Positions 1 through 5,942 of a DNA stretch of 6,316 bases are shown one piece after another. The notes under the pieces were generated by a model that worked only from the letters and a program-made list of their open reading frames with translations, had not been told where the DNA came from and did not search any database. Position numbers and translations under genes: made by a program. Each line of letters begins with the position of its first letter. Within the stretch, counting starts at the first letter, position 1. This stretch comes from Ignavibacteriota bacterium (GTDB lineage Bacteria > Bacteroidota > Kapaibacteriia > Palsa-1295): positions 1-6,316 of the forward strand of contig PLXB01000222.1 in NCBI GenBank assembly GCA_003151215.1. Direction: 5' to 3'.

Positions 1-3
1 TTC

Positions 4-30
4 CAAAATATCAAAATATTATATATTTTG
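4..30. repeat. Tandem 8-mer plus inverted copy, AT-rich
   Basis: The 8-mer CAAAATAT occurs twice in tandem (4-11 and 12-19). After a 3-base spacer comes its exact reverse complement ATATTTTG (23-30), so the second and third copies form a perfect 8-bp inverted repeat. The hairpin is followed by CTTTTT (31-36). It could be the tail of a weak terminator for a gene left of the window, a protein-binding site, or chance in AT-rich DNA. The stem has only one G-C pair, so a strong terminator is unlikely. Confidence 0.4.
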
Positions 31-204
31 CTTTTTATGATTCAAATTAGGCACATTTTTTTTCAAATTCGCGTGGGAAATTCCAGAAATCTTAGTTATG
101 GGATTTTAAAATTACGCTTGGAAATTTTGGCAACCTTGCATAAGAAGCCGGAAAAAGTGCGGCGAAGTTTTGAAAATGGTGGAGGAGACTACAGAATTAT
201 TGCT

Positions 205-212
205 TATATTTG
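205..212 (+). promoter_or_regulatory. Possible -7 promoter box TATATTTG
   Basis: TATATTTG matches the Bacteroidota -7 consensus TAnnTTTG and lies 25 bases before the ATG at 238. No TTTG -33 box is seen at the expected distance of about 19-21 bases upstream, so the call rests on one short motif in AT-rich DNA. The rest of 31-237 holds nothing else I can support. Confidence 0.25.
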
Positions 213-237
213 CGTCCTTACATTTATGGAGTGATCG

Positions 238-729
238 ATGGATACAACTATTTCGATTATTGCCAATATTGCGCTTGCCCTTTCGTTCGTGATCGGACTC
301 GTCTTTGGGATCGTACAGGTCCGCATTGCAACCCGGGACCGGCGTGAGCGCCTGACGCTCGAAACGCTGAGGAATTTTCAGACGCGCGACTTTGCCGAAT
401 TATTATATAAATATCGTGTAACGACAATTCCTTCGACCGGTGAAGAATTCGAAACATTCCCGGCAGAAGATCAAATTATCTTTATTCAGCTTTCACAGGA
501 AATGGATTCCCTCGGCATTCTTGTTGCCGAAAAGTTTATCGATCTCGATCTTGTCGATAAGACGCTGGGCTCTGCGGTCACCACTGCCTGGAAAAAATAC
601 GAACCAATGTTTCTCGATATGCGCAAGAAAATACCGGACCCGTTCCTCGGCGAGTATTTTCAGTGGCTTGCTAAACAAATCGAGGATAGGATGCGCGATC
701 ATCCCCGGCCTCCGTTCTATGAGCAATAG
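238..729 (+). CDS. Small membrane-anchored protein of unknown function (DUF4760-like)
   Basis: This encodes 163 residues. An N-terminal hydrophobic helix (about residues 5-27) is followed at once by a basic stretch (R29 to R38), which predicts a single anchor with the rest of the protein in the cytoplasm. The soluble part is helical and charged, with aromatic-rich segments around 113-125 and 134-146. Overall design and length resemble the widespread small membrane proteins of the DUF4760 type, whose function is unknown; this is a resemblance by eye, not a domain hit. The ATG is supported by TGGAG at 227-231, six bases upstream, one of the better ribosome binding sites in the window. The stop lies 11 bases from the stop of the converging kelch gene, with no hairpin between them. 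Nothing in the context assigns a role. A long overlapping ORF in another frame (440-754) is a shadow. Confidence 0.75.
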   Translation: MDTTISIIANIALALSFVIGLVFGIVQVRIATRDRRERLTLETLRNFQTRDFAELLYKYRVTTIPSTGEEFETFPAEDQIIFIQLSQEMDSLGILVAEKFIDLDLVDKTLGSAVTTAWKKYEPMFLDMRKKIPDPFLGEYFQWLAKQIEDRMRDHPRPPFYEQ

Positions 730-740
730 AAGTCTTGAAA

Positions 741-1967
741 TTATTGACGAATGATCTTCTTCACTACTACTGAATTTAGCGAAATAAATCTCGCATAATA
801 AACGCCCGGAGCAAGCTTCGACAGATCAAGAGAGAAGTTTGGTGTTTGCGGGTTTGCAGATTCGATCACCGTTTCGCCGAGAATGTTTGTGATGCTAATT
901 CGTTGTGTGTTTAATGAAGCATTAGAGATCGATATGATTCCGGCTGTAGGGTTGGGGGAAAGCTGCAAATCATTGGAAAAAGGTGCAGATTTTACTTCGC
1001 TGGTTGATAGGGTGAAGACTTCGTTTGTATTGAGATAACTTTTCGGACCCTCAACTCCTCCCATTGCATATATTTTTCTGCCAACGGCGGAAGCACACAA
1101 ACTCGACCGAACGGTAAATTTTCCAAATAATGGGATTGTACTCCATGAAGAAGTTATATGGTCAAAGACAACGACAGAATCAAACCACTCTGAAACACCT
1201 CCCTGTATCCCTCCAACGAGATACACATTACTATCTATAACTACAGAAGAAAGGGCATGGCGCGGACTCAAAAAGCCGCCTACTTCTGGAGTGCTCCATA
1301 CGTTTGCAACTGGATCAAAAATTTCGAACGTATTCAAAGACATAGTATTTGCACCTCCAATGGCATATATCTTTCCATTTACAACGCAGGATGTGAGCCA
1401 AGTTCGTGGAGTGAATGTTCCTTTGGTTTGTGGAGTGCTCCATGTGTTTGTAGAAGGATCAAAAATTTCAAGCGTATTCAGAATACCCGTGTCACTATTT
1501 CCGCCCATCACATAAATTTTACCATCCACGACGCTTGCAGCCGCAAAAATCCGTTCGGTAAAAGTACCCGTAGTAGATGGGGAGCTCCATGTATTTGTGG
1601 ACGGGTCAAATACACCTACTGTGCCCACCAAACCGTAAAGATCTCCCCCTCCAATAATATATATTTTACCTCCGACTACACCGGCACAATGCGCATATCT
1701 GGGGTTAAATATCCCGCTGGTCTGTGGAGTACTCCATGAATTTGTCGATGGATCGAATACTTCGAGTGTATTGAGTGGACCAGTAGAACCCCAACCTCCA
1801 ATGACGTATATTTTTCCCCCTACTTCACTCGAAGAGAGTCCGTCTCGCCCTGTAAATCCATCCGAAGATGCCGTACTCCAAGTCCCTGAAATCCCCTGTG
1901 CAAAAAGAACAAGGGGCATCAGAAAAACGACTGAAGCCATGAAAAAAGATCTGAGATTGGTGTTCAT
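741..1967 (-). CDS. Secreted kelch-repeat propeller with T9SS sorting domain
   Basis: This encodes 408 residues. It starts with a signal peptide (hydrophobic core about 8-23, likely cleaved near FA-Q24). Six kelch blades follow, each with a GKIYxxGG-type strand (residues 50-58, 99-107, 148-156, 197-205, 245-253, 296-304). Blades 1-5 then have a VFDPSTNxWST-type strand (W at 78, 127, 176, 224, 275). Blade 6 lacks its tryptophan, and the N-terminal GTWSTA (28-33) probably supplies that strand and closes the ring. The C-terminus (about 334-408) is a T9SS type A sorting domain: LSPNPTAG, then NILGETV, LAPGVYYARF and a basic end KKIIRQ. From family knowledge, the protein crosses the inner membrane by Sec and the outer membrane by T9SS, ending released or surface-attached. 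Kelch propellers usually bind proteins or sugars; the ligand here is unknown, and I see no added catalytic domain. AAGGA lies about ten bases before the ATG. It is transcribed away from the oxidase genes. Confidence 0.93.
   Translation of the reverse strand: MNTNLRSFFMASVVFLMPLVLFAQGISGTWSTASSDGFTGRDGLSSSEVGGKIYVIGGWGSTGPLNTLEVFDPSTNSWSTPQTSGIFNPRYAHCAGVVGGKIYIIGGGDLYGLVGTVGVFDPSTNTWSSPSTTGTFTERIFAAASVVDGKIYVMGGNSDTGILNTLEIFDPSTNTWSTPQTKGTFTPRTWLTSCVVNGKIYAIGGANTMSLNTFEIFDPVANVWSTPEVGGFLSPRHALSSVVIDSNVYLVGGIQGGVSEWFDSVVVFDHITSSWSTIPLFGKFTVRSSLCASAVGRKIYAMGGVEGPKSYLNTNEVFTLSTSEVKSAPFSNDLQLSPNPTAGIISISNASLNTQRISITNILGETVIESANPQTPNFSLDLSKLAPGVYYARFISLNSVVVKKIIRQ
1010..1880 (-). repeat. Degenerate ~147-bp kelch-blade repeats
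   Basis: The kelch blades are visible at DNA level as diverged repeats of about 144-147 bp, the length of 48-49 codons. The most conserved part encodes the FDPSTNxWSTP strand, around 1288, 1432, 1581 and 1726. Repeats this similar can allow blade gain or loss by recombination, but the present number forms a complete six-bladed ring. Confidence 0.7.
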
Positions 1968-2044
1968 TAGCTTAATTTCCTTACTACAATAGACAACTGA
2001 GACCTGATTTAGTTACACTACATTTTGAGAAAAAATGCAAAGTG

Positions 2045-2076
2045 GCAGTATTTCGCTTATTTTCGCAGTATATTTG
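2045..2076 (+). promoter_or_regulatory. Putative oxidase-operon promoter with phased direct repeats
   Basis: TATATTTG at 2069-2076 matches TAnnTTTG and lies 35 bases before the GTG of subunit III. Just upstream, GCAGTA occurs at 2045-2050 and 2065-2070 (20-base period), and TTTCGC at 2051-2056 and 2061-2066 (10-base period). Such phasing suits a regulator binding one face of the helix over the promoter. No good -33 box is seen. The intergenic region 1968-2111 must also hold the promoter of the divergent kelch gene, where I find no clear motif. The elements are short and may be chance. Confidence 0.35.
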
Positions 2077-2111
2077 TATTCTAAAGATATTCATAACCTG
2101 AGGGAAAATCT

Positions 2112-2942
2112 GTGGCTGAAATCGCATTATCACATCAAACGGAAGTTCACGAGCATCATGAGCCGGTCTATACCAGTACCGGAACGCCGATGGGAAAGGT
2201 CTTTATGTGGCTTTTCCTCTGTCAGGATGCGCTGATGTTCATGGGGCTTTTTGCTGCGTATATATCGGTGCGTATCGGTCAGGGGCATCTTTGGCCTTCG
2301 CCGAATACTGCTCATTCAACAGGGATGGAGCATTATCCTCTGGATATTAATCTTACTGCCGTTAACACTTTTATCCTTATTTGTTCGAGCGTCACAATGG
2401 TGATGGCAGTGCAGGCTGCGCAATCGGTAACGAAGAAAGGCCTTATAAAATGGCTTCTGCTTACGGCTCTTGGCGGCGCGATCTTTCTGGGAGTGCAGGT
2501 TTATGAGTATCGCCATCTCGTCGGCGACGACGGCATGGGAATGGGCAAAAGTCTCTTCGATGCAACATTTTTCAGCCTGACAGGTTTTCACGGCTTGCAT
2601 GTTTTCAGCGGAGTTATTTATTTACTCTGCGTTGTGATCTCTACAAAGCTGGGACCAAAAGAGCATTCGGAGAACGGATGGGTAATGACGATCCTTCGTC
2701 TTGCGGCGATCGGTCTTTCTCTCTTTTTATGGTTCGGACCTTTGCATAAATGGCCGCCGATCCCTCACGTACTTGTTTCGATGCTTTCAGGCGCAGTACC
2801 CTATATTATGATTCGCGGTGTTAAATGGCTAAGGGAACGTCCTGCGTTTACCAAAGGCGATGACGTTGAAGTAGTGGGTTTATACTGGCATTTCGTCGAT
2901 CTGATCTGGATCATACTTTTTACATTGGTGTATTTGATATAA
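2112..2942 (+). CDS. ctaE: Cytochrome c oxidase subunit III (caa3-type), enlarged
   Basis: This encodes 276 residues of an inner-membrane subunit of an aa3/caa3 haem-copper oxidase. Subunit III has no metal centre; it binds lipid and stabilises subunit I during proton pumping. Family marks are MGKVFMWLFLCQDALMF (27-43), the VYEYRH segment with membrane Glu132, the TGFHGLH motif with H160 and H163, and the C-terminal GLYWHFVDLIWIILFTLVYL (256-275). Likely helices are about 29-54, 80-103, 112-132, 150-177 and 256-275. The oddity is the distance from H163 to Y258, 95 residues, where short caa3-type subunit III proteins have about 35-40. The extra part contains two further hydrophobic segments (about 191-210 and 217-234). 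The N-terminus is His-rich (H8, H13, H15, H16). The start is GTG, supported by AGGGA (2101-2105) six bases upstream. The 58 bases to subunit IV contain no terminator, so co-transcription is likely. Confidence 0.95.
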   Translation: MAEIALSHQTEVHEHHEPVYTSTGTPMGKVFMWLFLCQDALMFMGLFAAYISVRIGQGHLWPSPNTAHSTGMEHYPLDINLTAVNTFILICSSVTMVMAVQAAQSVTKKGLIKWLLLTALGGAIFLGVQVYEYRHLVGDDGMGMGKSLFDATFFSLTGFHGLHVFSGVIYLLCVVISTKLGPKEHSENGWVMTILRLAAIGLSLFLWFGPLHKWPPIPHVLVSMLSGAVPYIMIRGVKWLRERPAFTKGDDVEVVGLYWHFVDLIWIILFTLVYLI

Positions 2943-3000
2943 CTCTCCGTAACAATCATCGCATTTGATATAGGACTTCAGATTTCGGACTTTAAAAAAT

Positions 3001-3297
3001 ATGGAACATACTGCAACCAACCATACTAAAACATACTTAAAAATTTTCGGCGCTCTTTTCGTGCTGACGGTGATCGAAGTGATCATTTCGCAATCGGGAA
3101 TGCCGCAAGTGCCGATGGTGATCCTGCTTGTTGCTTTTGCACTGGTGAAGGCAGGCCTTGTTGCAATGTATTTCATGCATTTGAAATACGATTCGAAATT
3201 CCTTTCGGTTATTGCGTATGCGCCTTTAGTGGTTGCTTCGATCCTGATCTTTATGCTTGCCATGGAATGGACATTCCAGCCGCATTGGCTATTTTAA
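3001..3297 (+). CDS. ctaF: Cytochrome c oxidase subunit IV (prokaryotic COX4/CtaF type)
   Basis: This encodes 98 residues, the usual length for the small prokaryotic subunit IV of caa3-type oxidases. Three membrane helices are visible (about 12-30, 37-57 and 67-88). The family signature KAGLVAMYFMHLKYD is at 50-64, ending the second helix, and the C-terminus is aromatic (EWTFQPHWLF). The protein is an accessory inner-membrane subunit without redox cofactors, thought to support assembly or stability of the complex. No clear ribosome binding site precedes the ATG, which follows an A-rich stretch (2995-2999), as is common in Bacteroidota. The position directly after subunit III matches the common ctaE-ctaF order. 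Confidence 0.93.
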   Translation: MEHTATNHTKTYLKIFGALFVLTVIEVIISQSGMPQVPMVILLVAFALVKAGLVAMYFMHLKYDSKFLSVIAYAPLVVASILIFMLAMEWTFQPHWLF

Positions 3298-3299
3298 CA

Positions 3300-3428
3300 G
3301 TGAATGAGAAGCCGCGACAAACAGACCGCAATCCGAAATTCCAAAAAAGGCTTGTCATTGGCATAGCGATCTGGGTCTTTCTGATGTTTCTGTTCCTTGC
3401 GTTCGCAATTGCGATCGATTGGCATTAG
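3300..3428 (+). CDS. 42-residue single-helix membrane protein, candidate oxidase accessory subunit
   Basis: A GTG start two bases after the subunit IV stop opens a 42-codon frame ending in TAG. The peptide has a polar, strongly basic N-terminal half (K4, R6, R10, K13, K16, R17), one hydrophobic helix (about 18-39, rich in Ile, Phe, Leu and Ala with W25), and a short end D40-W41-H42. The charge pattern predicts the N-terminus in the cytoplasm and the tail in the periplasm. I recognise no named family. Near-zero spacing implies translational coupling with subunit IV, and the context suggests a small oxidase subunit or assembly factor; that role is inference. In favour: the helix lies exactly in frame, fills the gap to the next gene, and no other reading of the gap looks coding. 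Against: the start is GTG and no ribosome binding site is visible. Confidence 0.7.
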   Translation: MNEKPRQTDRNPKFQKRLVIGIAIWVFLMFLFLAFAIAIDWH

Positions 3429-3458
3429 AAGAACTTTTCCTACGAGAATTTATTTGCT

Positions 3459-4199
3459 ATGAAATTCCCGACCTTTAAATTCCTTCTTTATTTCTGCCTG
3501 GGCATCGCATTTACCTCGTGTGGTAAAAAAAATACGGAGCCTCCGGTTAATACTGTGCCGAGTGATTTCCATGGGATTCCGCCCGAAGGCATCGGCGGTG
3601 ATTCATCACTTAATTTGAAAAAAAATCGATGGGTTGCTCCGCAAGCTTATAACGATATGACTGTTGCAGATATCATTGCGCTGCCGAACGACAAATTACT
3701 TGCAATGGGCAGCGAGAATCGTTACGCATGGACATCTGCCGCAGCTGCCCAGGCTGCTGCGGGTGAAGCTAAAAGTGTCAGTGTTACCGGATATATTGCC
3801 TGCGTAAAAGAGGAAGGGCCCGAAGCCTGTAATGGAAGCAGCGGAATCTACGATGATTTCCATATTTGGATCACCGGTTCGCCGGGGTTAGATAAAAGTA
3901 ACGGTATCATCGCCGAGGCAATCCCCTATTGGAAAGAACGATTCCCGGCATGGCAACTTGCTGCATTTGAAAAACTCGCTTCAGAGAATGCTCAAGTCAG
4001 AGTTTCAGGCTGGATCCTTTGGGACGAAGATCATCCGGAAGAGCTGGGCAAATCACGTGCCTCGCTTTGGGAAGTGCATCCGCTTACAAAGTTCGAAGTA
4101 TTTTCAGGCGGCTCGTGGCAAGAGCTGACGGCAGATCATTGGAAGGATCATCAAAAAATCAGATCTAAGCGATCGGCAGCCCTTATTACATTCCCTTAG
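3459..4199 (+). CDS. Lipoprotein of unknown function with WEVHP-type OB-like domain
   Basis: This encodes 246 residues. A lipoprotein signal peptide (K2 to S20) ends in the lipobox-like FTSC, with C21 as the predicted lipidated residue. The following GKKN and a Pro-rich linker (28-42) are not the acidic surface-export signal known in Bacteroidota, so a periplasm-facing lipoprotein is the simpler guess. The globular part starts near 57 with WVAPQAYNDMTVADIIALP. A beta-rich region from about 105 to 216 shows VSVTGYIACVKEEGPEACN (C115, C124), DFHIWI (133-138), then VRVSGWILWDEDHPE (180-194) and SLWEVHPLTKFEV (202-214). This layout resembles uncharacterised OB-fold-like secreted proteins ending in a WEIHPVTK motif; I know of no proven function. 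It begins 30 bases after the 42-residue ORF, so it may be in the oxidase operon. A sugar-, metal- or partner-binding role cannot be decided here. Confidence 0.85.
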   Translation: MKFPTFKFLLYFCLGIAFTSCGKKNTEPPVNTVPSDFHGIPPEGIGGDSSLNLKKNRWVAPQAYNDMTVADIIALPNDKLLAMGSENRYAWTSAAAAQAAAGEAKSVSVTGYIACVKEEGPEACNGSSGIYDDFHIWITGSPGLDKSNGIIAEAIPYWKERFPAWQLAAFEKLASENAQVRVSGWILWDEDHPEELGKSRASLWEVHPLTKFEVFSGGSWQELTADHWKDHQKIRSKRSAALITFP

Positions 4200-4272
4200 T
4201 ATCACGGAAGAAACTAAGCATTCCTCAGAATTCGTTACAAAGATCTATTTACTCTTTCAAATACTATATATC

Positions 4273-4962
4273 ATGATGAGACTTACTATTTTTGCCCTCG
4301 TGCTTTTTTCATCTCTGCAGGCATTTTCACAGGAGGTGCATCCGCAAATGATTCCCGGAAGAACAATCGAAACCGAACAGCCGAACGGATATAAAGATAG
4401 TATGGAATTTGCGAAGCTGTTTAAGGAATTCTATCCTTCTATAAAACCTGCCAAATCACTCAAAGAACAATCGGAACAGTATTTTCAGAATCTTTCGCGT
4501 TCATTTAAAATGCAAGGGATCGATTCGGCGGAAGCAGCAAAAGTGGCATTCAAGAATCTTGACGAAAAAGGGTTGGAAAAGGTATATTTTGATACGTACC
4601 GTAGAAATCTGAGCGCGAAAGAATTGAAAAAATACATGGAGTTCGTCAAGACTCCCGAAGGGAAACATATTGCCGATGTCTGGATGAATCTCCTGCGCGC
4701 TCCAAGCGAGGCAAATATGTATTATGCCCGGGCGATCAGCGCCAATCTCACCCCACTCCGTCAGGCGGCGCATGAAAAAATGGAAAAAGAACATCCCGGA
4801 TTAAAAAACGGACAGAATATGCCGATACAGCAGCAGCGACCGCCGACAGTTGATCTATTCGATCAAAAGAATGCAGGTTCTAAAGATTCACTTATGAGGA
4901 TGCAGCAACTTCAAAATAAGCTTCCGAAAAGTATAGATTCGCTGACATCTCCACATTTCTAA
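4273..4962 (+). CDS. Exported DUF2059-like protein
   Basis: This encodes 229 residues, or 228 if the second of two adjacent ATGs (4276) is used. A signal peptide (core about 4-18, likely cut at AFS-Q20) predicts a periplasmic protein. The mature part is helical and charged. Residues about 101-138 (YFDTYRRNLSAKELKKYMEF, then TPEGKHIADVWMNLL) follow the pattern of DUF2059, in which a helix is followed by an ELxxxxxFxxxPxGK segment; the function of that family is not established. The C-terminal 60 residues are low-complexity, Gln/Pro/Lys-rich and probably disordered. In Bacteroidota an OmpH/Skp-type periplasmic chaperone gene often precedes murI, so this gene holds a comparable position, but I do not see the Skp pattern. 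The stop is two bases before the murI GTG, so the two are probably translationally coupled. No ribosome binding site is evident. Confidence 0.8.
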   Translation: MMRLTIFALVLFSSLQAFSQEVHPQMIPGRTIETEQPNGYKDSMEFAKLFKEFYPSIKPAKSLKEQSEQYFQNLSRSFKMQGIDSAEAAKVAFKNLDEKGLEKVYFDTYRRNLSAKELKKYMEFVKTPEGKHIADVWMNLLRAPSEANMYYARAISANLTPLRQAAHEKMEKEHPGLKNGQNMPIQQQRPPTVDLFDQKNAGSKDSLMRMQQLQNKLPKSIDSLTSPHF

Positions 4963-4964
4963 CC

Positions 4965-5786
4965 GTGATATCCGGCTCTTGTGTAGGCGTCTTCGATTCC
5001 GGCATCGGAGGGTTGACGGTCGTCAAAGAATTATTTTCACTACTTCCGAATGAGCGTATCGTATATTTCGGCGATACGGCGCGGTTACCATACGGTTCAA
5101 AATCAGTTGAAACCGTCCGCCGCTTTGCTCACGAAGATACTGAACTCCTGTTGCAGCATGATCCGAAACTCATCGTGGTCGCATGTAATACCGTCAGCGC
5201 CGTTGCGCTCGATGTCGTAAAATCTCTCGCCGGTGAGATCCCTGTTATCGGCATGATCGAACCGGCTTGTAAGGAAGCATTACAAGTTTCATCCTCCGGA
5301 CGAATCGGTATCATCGGAACGGAAGCAACCATTACCAGTAAGGCATACGAAATAGCATTATACCACGAAGCGGAACGGGCCGGAAAAAAAATAGAAACAT
5401 TCGCAAAAGCATGTCCCCTTTTTGTACCGCTTGCCGAGGAAGGATGGGAAGATAAGATTGTTTCAGAACTTATTGCACGTGAATATCTCTATTCACTTGC
5501 CGAAGCGAAAGTCGATACTCTTATTTTAGGCTGCACACATTATCCGATTCTCTTCCGCATCATCCAAACGGTGATGGGTAACGAAGTGAAACTCATTAAT
5601 TCCGGGGCAGTCGCCGCACGCGAGATAAAAATGTTCGGTGCGGGTACGGCAAGAACAAAACCCGATCATCTTTTTTTAGTCAGTGACATCCCCAGAAAAT
5701 TTCAATCCATCGGTGAACGATTTTTAGGGTACGAACTTCCTGAAACCAAGCAAGTTATCTTTGGAGAAGAATGGATCATTGTATAG
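4965..5786 (+). CDS. murI: Glutamate racemase
   Basis: This encodes 273 residues, normal for MurI. The cytoplasmic, cofactor-independent enzyme interconverts L- and D-glutamate and so provides D-Glu for the peptidoglycan stem peptide. Conserved features are all present: GVFDSGIGGLTV (8-19, with D11 and S12), the PYG turn (42-44), VVACNT with catalytic Cys74, and LILGCTHYP with the second catalytic Cys190 and His192. The two cysteines act as the acid/base pair on opposite faces of the substrate. The GTG start leaves only seven residues before the first conserved strand, as expected, and no better start lies nearby. No ribosome binding site is obvious; initiation probably depends on coupling to the upstream gene, two bases away. 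Nothing suggests truncation or loss of activity. Confidence 0.97.
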   Translation: MISGSCVGVFDSGIGGLTVVKELFSLLPNERIVYFGDTARLPYGSKSVETVRRFAHEDTELLLQHDPKLIVVACNTVSAVALDVVKSLAGEIPVIGMIEPACKEALQVSSSGRIGIIGTEATITSKAYEIALYHEAERAGKKIETFAKACPLFVPLAEEGWEDKIVSELIAREYLYSLAEAKVDTLILGCTHYPILFRIIQTVMGNEVKLINSGAVAAREIKMFGAGTARTKPDHLFLVSDIPRKFQSIGERFLGYELPETKQVIFGEEWIIV

Positions 5787-5804
5787 ATTGAATGCAGGGA
5801 TCTT

Positions 5805-5942
5805 ATGACTGCACTGTTTAGTGCACCATCATTGTTCAACTTCATCGATCTTTACTGTGAGAAAGGGGTATCACATTTTTCCGTCTCTATTGAAGTCGAA
5901 TTTCCCTTGGCTCATCTGATTATTCGTGAACTACCACTATGA
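5805..5942 (+). CDS. Doubtful 45-residue ORF or leader between murI and the next gene
   Basis: ATG at 5805 opens 45 codons whose TGA overlaps the ATG of the next gene (ATGA at 5939-5942). AGGGA (5796-5800) lies four bases upstream, a reasonable ribosome binding site, and the overlap would suit translational coupling. The peptide shows no signal peptide, clear helix or known motif, and the frame contains two inverted repeats that could instead be regulatory. I regard it as a possible leader ORF or a chance frame. Confidence 0.22.
   Translation: MTALFSAPSLFNFIDLYCEKGVSHFSVSIEVEFPLAHLIIRELPL
5810..5825. repeat. Perfect 6-bp inverted repeat with GTTT loop
   Basis: TGCACT (5810-5815) and AGTGCA (5820-5825) are exact reverse complements separated by GTTT. 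It lies 24 bases after the murI stop. No T-run follows, so it is not a classical terminator; it could be an operator or an RNA hairpin covering the ATG at 5805. Confidence 0.4.
5856..5880 (+). terminator. Weak terminator-like hairpin after murI
   Basis: TGTGA (5856-5860) and TCACA (5871-5875) can pair across a ten-base loop, and TTTTT follows at once (5876-5880). The form is that of a Rho-independent terminator, but a 5-bp stem with a large loop is weak. If it works, it would end the oxidase-murI transcript and leave the downstream gene needing its own promoter. Confidence 0.25.

Noticed and set aside
28..234. 68-codon open frame upstream of the first gene
   Set aside because: It starts on TTG in AT-rich DNA, shows no signal peptide or recognisable domain, lacks a ribosome binding site, and its stop overlaps the ribosome binding site of the gene at 238. 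More likely a chance frame.
440..754. 104-codon frame overlapping the gene at 238-729
   Set aside because: Its Ser/Arg/Ile-rich composition is typical of an out-of-frame reading, and it runs into the converging kelch gene.
1288..1735. Recurring near-palindromes GGAGTGCTCC, GGAGCTCC and GGAGTACTCC
   Set aside because: They recur because the repeated protein segment W-S-T/S-P, read on the minus strand as TGG AGT ACT CC, is itself nearly palindromic. No regulatory meaning is needed.
1257..1739. 160-codon + strand frame antisense to the kelch gene
   Set aside because: The open length follows from the repetitive kelch codons on the other strand; the translation is a Cys/Trp-rich shadow without family features.
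1010..1880. Periodic repeats considered as a CRISPR-like array
   Set aside because: The ~147-bp period, graded divergence and open reading frame fit kelch blades; there are no constant short repeats with unique spacers.
2880..3263. 127-codon - strand frame across the end of ctaE and ctaF
   Set aside because: It is antisense to two clearly recognised oxidase genes and shows no domain of its own.
3304..3366. Short ATG frame (20 codons) in the gap after ctaF
   Set aside because: It has no hydrophobic or conserved character; the overlapping GTG frame at 3300-3428 encodes a clear membrane helix and explains the gap better.
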